The translations under genes and the position numbers were made by a program. Below, one piece after another: positions 58,801 through 64,000 of a stretch of 64,000 bases of DNA (positions within the stretch are counted from its first letter, which is position 1; the number at the start of each line of letters is the position of its first letter). Below the pieces are notes generated by a model. That model saw only the letters and a list, made by a program, of their open reading frames with translations, was not told the origin of the DNA and did no database searches. Origin of the DNA: Eutypa lata (Eukaryota; Ascomycota; Sordariomycetes; Xylariales; Diatrypaceae); assembly GCA_022661535.1 (NCBI GenBank), contig JAKULF010000005.1, positions 1,798,001 through 1,862,000 on the forward strand. Reading direction: 5' to 3'.

Positions 58801-60050
58801 TAGGGTATCGAGGTGTCCCCTTCAGCGAGTGGTTGGCTCTGTTTCTTGAGTATGCATTGGGGCTGGCCCATAGTGATAGATTCACCGAGTCTTATAAAGT
58901 GTGCGAGTCTGCACGCGACGCCGTTATCTTCTCTAATTCGAAGGAAGACATGTTTCTTATTCATGTGACATGGGCTGGTAAGAGGAATTTTCTCACCCTC
59001 CCCTTTCCCTTTCCCTTTCCCTTTCCCTTCCCTTTCCCTTCCCTTTCCCCTTCCTCTATGGGCCTATAGACACTTAAAAAAAAAAATAAACTACTAAAAA
59101 AACTAACACGCTCTATCCAGCATGCGCGCTGCGCGGAAGGGATGAGGAAACCTGCGTCGCCATGGCGCGGTACTTCACGAGCAAGCATCAGTTCGACACG
59201 GACGCCTTCCGGATCTTCGCGGCGCTTAGTAGGCTCTGCCCGTCCCCGGCGTCCTGGTACGCGTCCGGTCCGGTGCAGAAGTTCCTGCTGCGGCAGATCC
59301 GCATCATGGACACGACCCTCGTGCCCAAGCAAGCGAAGATGGGGAGAGAGCAGAGCCCGAGCGAGGAGGCAGAGGCAGAAGCAGAGGCAGAGGTAGAGGG
59401 AGCGACGTACCCCGGGAAGGAGCCCGACGCCACGCTATTGACCCTGTATGGGCATGTCTTGTTTATCTCTAATAGCTTTACCTATGCGTTGAGTAAGTTC
59501 TTGTTTCGTCCTTCCTGGAAATGTCCCCATAGCTAACAACACTATAGATTACCTTTTGAGAGCCCTAAGCATCGACCCAACCAATACCATGATCGCCCTC
59601 AGCATCGGCCAATGCTACATCCAAGACGGCCTGAAGCGCCAGTCTGACAATCGACAGTACCTCATAGCGCAGGGGTTCGCGTTCCTGCACCGCTACTACG
59701 ACGCGCGGATCTCGTCGCCCCTCCCGTTACCATCGGCAGCGGCGGCAGAGCGCCAGGAGGCTCACTATAACCTCGCGCGTACGTATCACAGCGTCGGCAT
59801 CCCCCATCTCGCGGCGGAGTACTATCGTCGTGCGCTTCAGGAGGGAGAGCGGGTGGTAGATGGAGATGGGAATGGGGATGGGGATTGGGATATGGTAGTC
59901 GATGGTGGTGGTGTTGGCGGTGGTGGGAATAATATCATGGGCTCGCAGGATATCTCGCGAGAGGCTGCCTTTAACCTCCAGCAGCTGTGCCTTGCGGGCG
60001 GCGATTTGGAAACGGTTAGGGCGGTTGGAGAGAGGTTTCTTGTTATTTGA
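55834..60050 (+). CDS. TFC4: RNA polymerase III initiation factor TFIIIC subunit Tfc4, 1294 aa
   Basis: Five exons: 55834-57714, 57768-58665, 58747-58977, 59121-59492 and 59548-60050. This is the TPR subunit (tau131 in yeast, Sfc4 in fission yeast, TFIIIC102 in human) that bridges box-A-bound TFIIIC to TFIIIB on tRNA genes. Residues 1-320 are disordered and polar, ending in a basic GRGRGRRRGPRK patch. The TPR array starts near residue 328 (LNMASEAYLQGRIDDAIQL) with the family's hallmark FFxxxxxL-type helices, e.g. YFNDDL and RLELGQEDEA. A second TPR group follows an acidic linker (DEEELDPP), ending with NYLLRALSIDPTNTMIALSIGQCY and HYNLARTYHSVGIPHLAAEYY. The C-terminus carries a low-complexity D/G insertion. 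All junctions are in phase. A small D/E/A run (EAEAEAEAE) occurs in exon 4. The ATG chosen is the first in the open frame; an upstream exon is possible. Confidence 0.92.
59001..59050. repeat. (CCCTTT)n pyrimidine repeat in TFC4 intron 3
   Basis: About eight copies of CCCTTT, some shortened to CCCTT, occupy the donor half of the 143-nt intron 58978-59120. The run is pure pyrimidine on the sense strand and lies upstream of the branch CTAACAC. Confidence 0.9.
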
Positions 60051-61101
60051 TTTGATTTCTCATGCTGGCGAGGGGGTATCTGGGGTTAGGGAGGAGTAAC
60101 GTACTGACTGTGTGAGTAAGTGGCTGGGTTGCTAGGCAGTAGTTGATGTGAGGGTTGGATGATTCACGGGTTTAGTAGCTAGATTGCGAACTGAGTCTGA
60201 ATCATGGTTCATATGATTTACCAAGCATTGATTTGCATTGCCGGTTTGAATTGGCAACCCAATCATAGTCAATTCTTACACATAGAATCAAACAACAATT
60301 GCCTATAATAAAGGTGACGCCAAGTTTTCATGTGTACTTATGTATCTTAGGTATGCATGATAAGACTATAGGTACGTATGTGGTAGTATCAGCTTCCCGC
60401 ACAACCCCGGATCCGACTTCTCAGGGGTTGATCGTAAGCCAGATAGGTAGACAGACCAGGAAGACGTACGGTGGTGTTCCGGGTTCAATGAGTCACGACA
60501 GGATTCCGGCGGAGATGTTATGCTTAGTTGTTATGCTTGGCTGTACTTTGCTGATTAATGATCTCGCGGTCTATCCCAAACCTCTCCAACTCTTCGATAG
60601 CTGACTGCATGTCAGATGTCAGTTGGCAAGGATTAGATTAGATCTACGCATCTTATTAGCGCTCCGTATGTAGGGGGGGCAGCTTATATATACATAGCAA
60701 AATAGGCATCCAACTCCACTCTTCGCCCTACCGTTGGCAAAAAGGGGGGGTTTAGGTTAAATATGTAGGCGGTATGGTGGTATGGTCTGTATTACTCTAC
60801 ATATGTAGGTATAAGAACACAGAGAGCCCCTTCACGAAGAAAGGGAAAAAAAGTAAATGAAAGAAACTCGTTTAAGCTATTCTCCAATTATCAACATCGT
60901 TCCCCTCATCGTACGACCTACTTACCTATATCCAAGCCAATAAGCCTTTTATTCCACACCTCACATCGACTTCCCCTTCCTCTTCCTCACTCGTTCGACC
61001 TTATTATATTATATATCACAAAACCAAAACCCACCCATCTACACTAGTCTACCTACCAAAACAGAATATTTTATTTTATTTTATTTTATTTTATCTTAAA
61101 A
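60051..61101. other. Intergenic, promoter of the VOC-fold gene
   Basis: No gene seen. The end carries a (TTTTA)n array immediately upstream of the next start codon. Confidence 0.6.
61067..61094. repeat. (TTTTA)n array next to a start codon
   Basis: Five copies of the pentanucleotide end 7 bases before the ATG at 61102, so they form the end of the leader or the core promoter of the VOC-fold gene. Confidence 0.9.
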
Positions 61102-61794
61102 ATGGGCATATCCCACATATCCCTAGCGACAGGCCGGTCCCGCTTCGCGGCCATGCGGGCCTTCTACCTCGAGGCGCTCGCGCCGCTGGGCTACGTCACG
61201 TACTTCGACGACGAGGAGTACGGGATGCTCGGCCTCAAGCCCCGCGACGGGTCCCCCGACTTCTGGCTCCACGTCGGGAACGGCGAGCAGCCCGACCTGG
61301 TGCTCGAGGGCGGCGACGTGGAGAAGCGGCCGGGGAGGGCGCACGTCGCCTTCGATGCCGAGAGCCCCGATCTCGTGGATTCGTGGTATCAGGGGGCTGT
61401 GTAAGTTTCTTACTTACCTTTTTTTGCTTTGGGTTTTTTTCTTCTTCTTTTTTCGCTGCCCCCTTTTTTTCTTCTTCTCTTCGCATGCTCATGGTTCTCT
61501 CTTTTTTTCTTCTTGTTGTGATTATTATATGTGGGAGGGTGCTTGTGGAGGGAAACGAGTCTGAGATGGTGCGAGGATATATATATTGGTGTACAATGTG
61601 TGCGTGTGCATATGTGTTTATACCAGTAATGCTAACGCTCTACGATGCCATATTACAGCAAAGCCGGCGGGATCTCGAATGGTGCGCCTGGAATCCGCAA
61701 GATTGTTTCAGAGAACTACTATGCCGCTTTCGTGTTGGACCCCCTCGGCAATAACATCGAAGTTGTACACTACCGTCCCGCGGCGACGGCGTAG
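61102..61794 (+). CDS. Glyoxalase/bleomycin-resistance (VOC) fold protein, 144 aa
   Basis: Exons 61102-61400 and 61659-61794. The protein is a single VOC domain: two beta-alpha-beta-beta-beta units, with MGISHISLATGRSRFAAMRAFYLEALAPLGY at the start (typical first strand and helix), DFWLHVGNGEQP, RAHVAFDAESPDLVDSWYQGAV, and the ending YYAAFVLDPLGNNIEVVHY, a clear family signature. Possible metal or substrate residues are H5, H57 and E138. Fungal members of this subgroup are uncharacterised small glyoxalase-like proteins, so a dismutase, dioxygenase or binding role cannot be chosen. The 258-nt intron is long for this window and very T-rich after the donor GTAAGT, with GCTAAC and TTACAG at its end. 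Confidence 0.9.
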
Positions 61795-62849
61795 ACCTAT
61801 TTGAGAGTCATCGTCTAGTGACAAGGTTCACCACTTTGTGTGGAATGGGCGTTCTTATTTACTTACATGTGTGCGTGCGTGCGTCTCTGGTGGGAAGGAG
61901 GGGCTGAAGAGATGTTGTGAAAGGGGAGGGAAGATGCTGCTGGGTTCTCATGTTTCTTGCTTCTGGTTGAGGAGAAAAATGATCAGATGACGATGGCATC
62001 TGAGAGCTAGGTAGAAGAGAATTAGCTATTGGAATCTAAGACAAATTGCTTCTCATACTCTGTATATGTGGATGAACTGCGTACTTGTTACGTCTTGGGT
62101 ATCATTAGTAGGGAGTGGCTATGTATACATTGATTCTTACTTTCTAGTGTAAGATGTTTGTTATAGAGATAGGAATAAGATGACTTATGGCCACTGGCAT
62201 GATATTATTTACCTCTTTAGGTCGGTGACTAATGTTTGTCTACGTCTTAAGATGATAAGGCTAGACGGTTACCAGTTCGGAAGCCGGGATTTCGTAATTG
62301 TGAAATACTTCGTTGTACCGTATGATGGTATAGAAAATGATGGTTAACCTTTCAGATCTGTGATGAATCAGTGGTCAGCCTCGCATCTAGCAGACAACGC
62401 ATTCTACCTCGAGTGAATCATATAAAACCATGCATTTCGAGACTGAAACGTCTTTCGGTACATGATACTGTCACCTGTTGTTACGTTAGTCCTATCCGTC
62501 AAACATGCTCACAGGGCTCGGCCTGCAAAGGGTAGGGCTCCGGGTCAATAACCATGACGTTACCAAGTTATCATGAGTGACGAAGAAGCAAGAGAAGTTG
62601 TAAAACTAGCAAACAATTGGCATGTGTATTACACATTGGGTATGTATTACGCGTCTGGGACGTATCACACATTTTGCATGTATCACAAAGCCTTTTATTC
62701 TTGTATAAAAGGGTTTACATCCACTTATCTTCCTGCTTTTTCGAGTTAAATCTTCACCATCAACCACAGATACATCAATACCACAAAACTTCTTCGTTGC
62801 TATCCAGTTTTCATACCCCAGTCTATCCACCAAGTCGAGATCCTCCAGC
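61795..62849. other. Intergenic, no gene seen
   Basis: Non-coding. Short imperfect repeats of a TGTATYACRC-like motif occur at 62620-62690, just upstream of the small gene. Confidence 0.55.
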
Positions 62850-63186
62850 ATGGCGCTCAAGTACGTACCAGGACAGAAAGTCAAATACAAGTTCTACGTT
62901 GGTAAGTGGGCTGCCTTAACAGAGTAACAAGAATATAGCGCTCACTAGAAATTTAACAGAATCTAGCGACGGGTGGGTGGCCGTCGACTCTACTGGCGAG
63001 ATCACCGGTGTGTTGAGCGGCGCCCGCTACACGGTTCGTTCCCACTTCTCCCTATACACACAAACAGGTTAAGTATCGAGAAAATAGTCCTTGCTAACGA
63101 GGCCTTTCGGGGTTCGGTAGATTATGGACGATATCAGCTCGATGGAGCACACTGTCGAAGAGGCTGATGTCCTGAGCGTCATCTAA
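62850..63186 (+). CDS. Small protein, possible SH3/Tudor-like fold, 63 aa
   Basis: Three exons: 62850-62901, 62960-63033 and 63121-63186. Donors are GTAAGT and GTTCGT, acceptors AACAG and GGTAG, with a GCTAAC branch in intron 2, and all phases agree. The protein starts MALKYVPGQKVKYKFYVES, continues GWVAVDSTGEITGVLSGARYT and ends EHTVEEADVLSVI. The order (GQKVKY, then a GEITGVL turn, then RYTIMDD, then a charged HTVEEADVL) resembles small fungal and bacterial SH3/Tudor-like proteins of the type once called DUF2945, but I cannot claim membership. No single exon exceeds 74 bases, so automatic prediction might miss it. Translation of the acceptor-donor chain without any stop, and protein-like sequence throughout, support a real gene. 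Confidence 0.65.
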
Positions 63187-63188
63187 GA

Positions 63189-63272
63189 ATGCTTGTCATT
63201 GGAGTTATTGGCACCGTCATCATCGGTATGGCTGTCGAAGGTGTCGGGGGCGTTTTTGGAGCCATGGTCTAG
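63189..63272 (+). CDS. Possible 27-residue hydrophobic downstream ORF
   Basis: An ATG two bases after the stop of the 63-residue gene opens a 27-codon frame (stop TAG 63270-63272), offset by two nucleotides from the first frame. The peptide is almost entirely V, I, G, M, A with a GxxxG-like spacing and one glutamate, like a transmembrane helix. It could be a downstream ORF on the same mRNA, a shifted C-terminus from another splice form, or chance. Confidence 0.25.
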   Translation: MLVIGVIGTVIIGMAVEGVGGVFGAMV

Positions 63273-64000
63273 ATATGTCGTTATACGTGGAAACTATGTC
63301 TGTATTGAGCTGCTGCTTAGATGGCATGGAAGGGATCCATATGTTATGGTCAACGGTGTATTGACCTCTTGTCATTCATTCTGAGATCTAGTCTAGGGAG
63401 ATATAGCTACGTCTAAATAGCTGAATCAACATTTGACGAGATCCCTTTACGCACTACAATACCTACTTATGTATGCAGTTAGAGGTCGAAGTGATAAATA
63501 AGTGACATGGCTTGAATAATCACGTGTTTGATTACTCTGTGCTACCTACCCCATCGTGAAATCGTGCAGTTACTGCCTGAATCGCAAGGCATCGATTTGA
63601 CCTGACCCTAGTTAGAAGCTACCCAACTACGGGATCGTACCTACCTTAGCTGCTTAGGCTATACCGTAGTTGGTAGCTAACCCCTGCTATGTTTCCTCCC
63701 CAGCCTCCTGACTTTCCACTAAAGCTCCAAGGTAGTGGGGATGAGAGACCTAGCAGAGCTAACTTTAGGGAGCTAGACCTTGAAGCTTGGGGCATACGAC
63801 GTACTACGCATTGTACATAATGTTTGTACCAGAAATTGATTTGCCTGGCCAACCTGTGTACCTATCCGTCACCAACAATCTACCTGTACCTACATACCTC
63901 TTCTCTTACCTCCCTTCCAACACACATACACACATATACAGACAGACAGACGGAATTTCTTTGCAACCAAAGGGGACGTAAAATCATAACTAATTGGTAG
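63273..64000. other. Intergenic to window end
   Basis: Non-coding, with common CTAC/ACCT motifs. No gene seen. The final 200 bases are C/T-rich and may be the upstream region of a gene outside the window. Confidence 0.5.

Noticed and set aside
1..64000. CRISPR arrays, bacterial operons or a secondary-metabolite cluster
   Set aside because: No regularly spaced direct repeats with spacers, and no polyketide synthase, peptide synthetase, terpene cyclase or similar core gene is present; the genes are eukaryotic with introns.

Overview
The window reads as nuclear DNA of a filamentous ascomycete, most likely a Sordariomycete. The evidence is short introns (about 45-100 nt) with GTAAGT-like donors and CTAAC branch points, fungal protein families, and a block destroyed by C-to-T and G-to-A mutation in the style of repeat-induced point mutation (RIP). 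The order is not certain; a Xylariales-like fungus is only a guess. Gene density is low: 15 protein genes in 64 kb, with no rRNA, convincing tRNA or CRISPR.

Layout: (1) 1-11.5 kb: a 904-residue fungal protein of unknown function (+), a 4.9 kb gap, and a ferric-reductase/NADPH-oxidase-type flavocytochrome (+). (2) 11.49-19.16 kb: an extremely AT-rich, RIP-degraded LTR retrotransposon with 131-bp LTRs and a 5-bp target duplication that itself carries one RIP-type change. (3) 20-26.5 kb: a Yippee-type zinc protein (+), an SLC35F6-like transporter (-) with a 135-bp foldback MITE upstream, and a DUF2985 membrane protein (-). (4) 28.3-30.2 kb: tRNA-splicing endonuclease subunit SEN15 (+), convergent with a 7-exon zinc alcohol dehydrogenase (-) whose third intron is best read as a [D1,2] stwintron, one intron nested inside the donor of another. 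(5) 30.2-38.5 kb: a gene-poor tract. (6) 38.5-47.8 kb: a C2H2 zinc-finger protein (+), the calpain-like protease PalB/Rim13 of ambient-pH signalling (-), and a peroxisomal ANT1-type adenine nucleotide carrier (+). (7) 49.3-63.2 kb: ribosomal protein eL29, the RNA-binding SAM-domain protein VTS1, the TFIIIC subunit TFC4, a glyoxalase/VOC-fold protein, and a 63-residue protein with a possible small SH3/Tudor-like fold (all +).

Most genes are housekeeping or RNA-related (SEN15, eL29, VTS1, TFC4) and are not an operon or metabolic cluster. No secondary-metabolite core enzyme is visible. The features that most deserve a second look are the stwintron, the RIP block in which nearly every surviving plus-strand C lies in CpG, the MITE, and the small-gene region near 63 kb. 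Multi-exon models were built by hand from splice signals, reading phase and family resemblance recalled from memory; none was checked by a search or RNA data.
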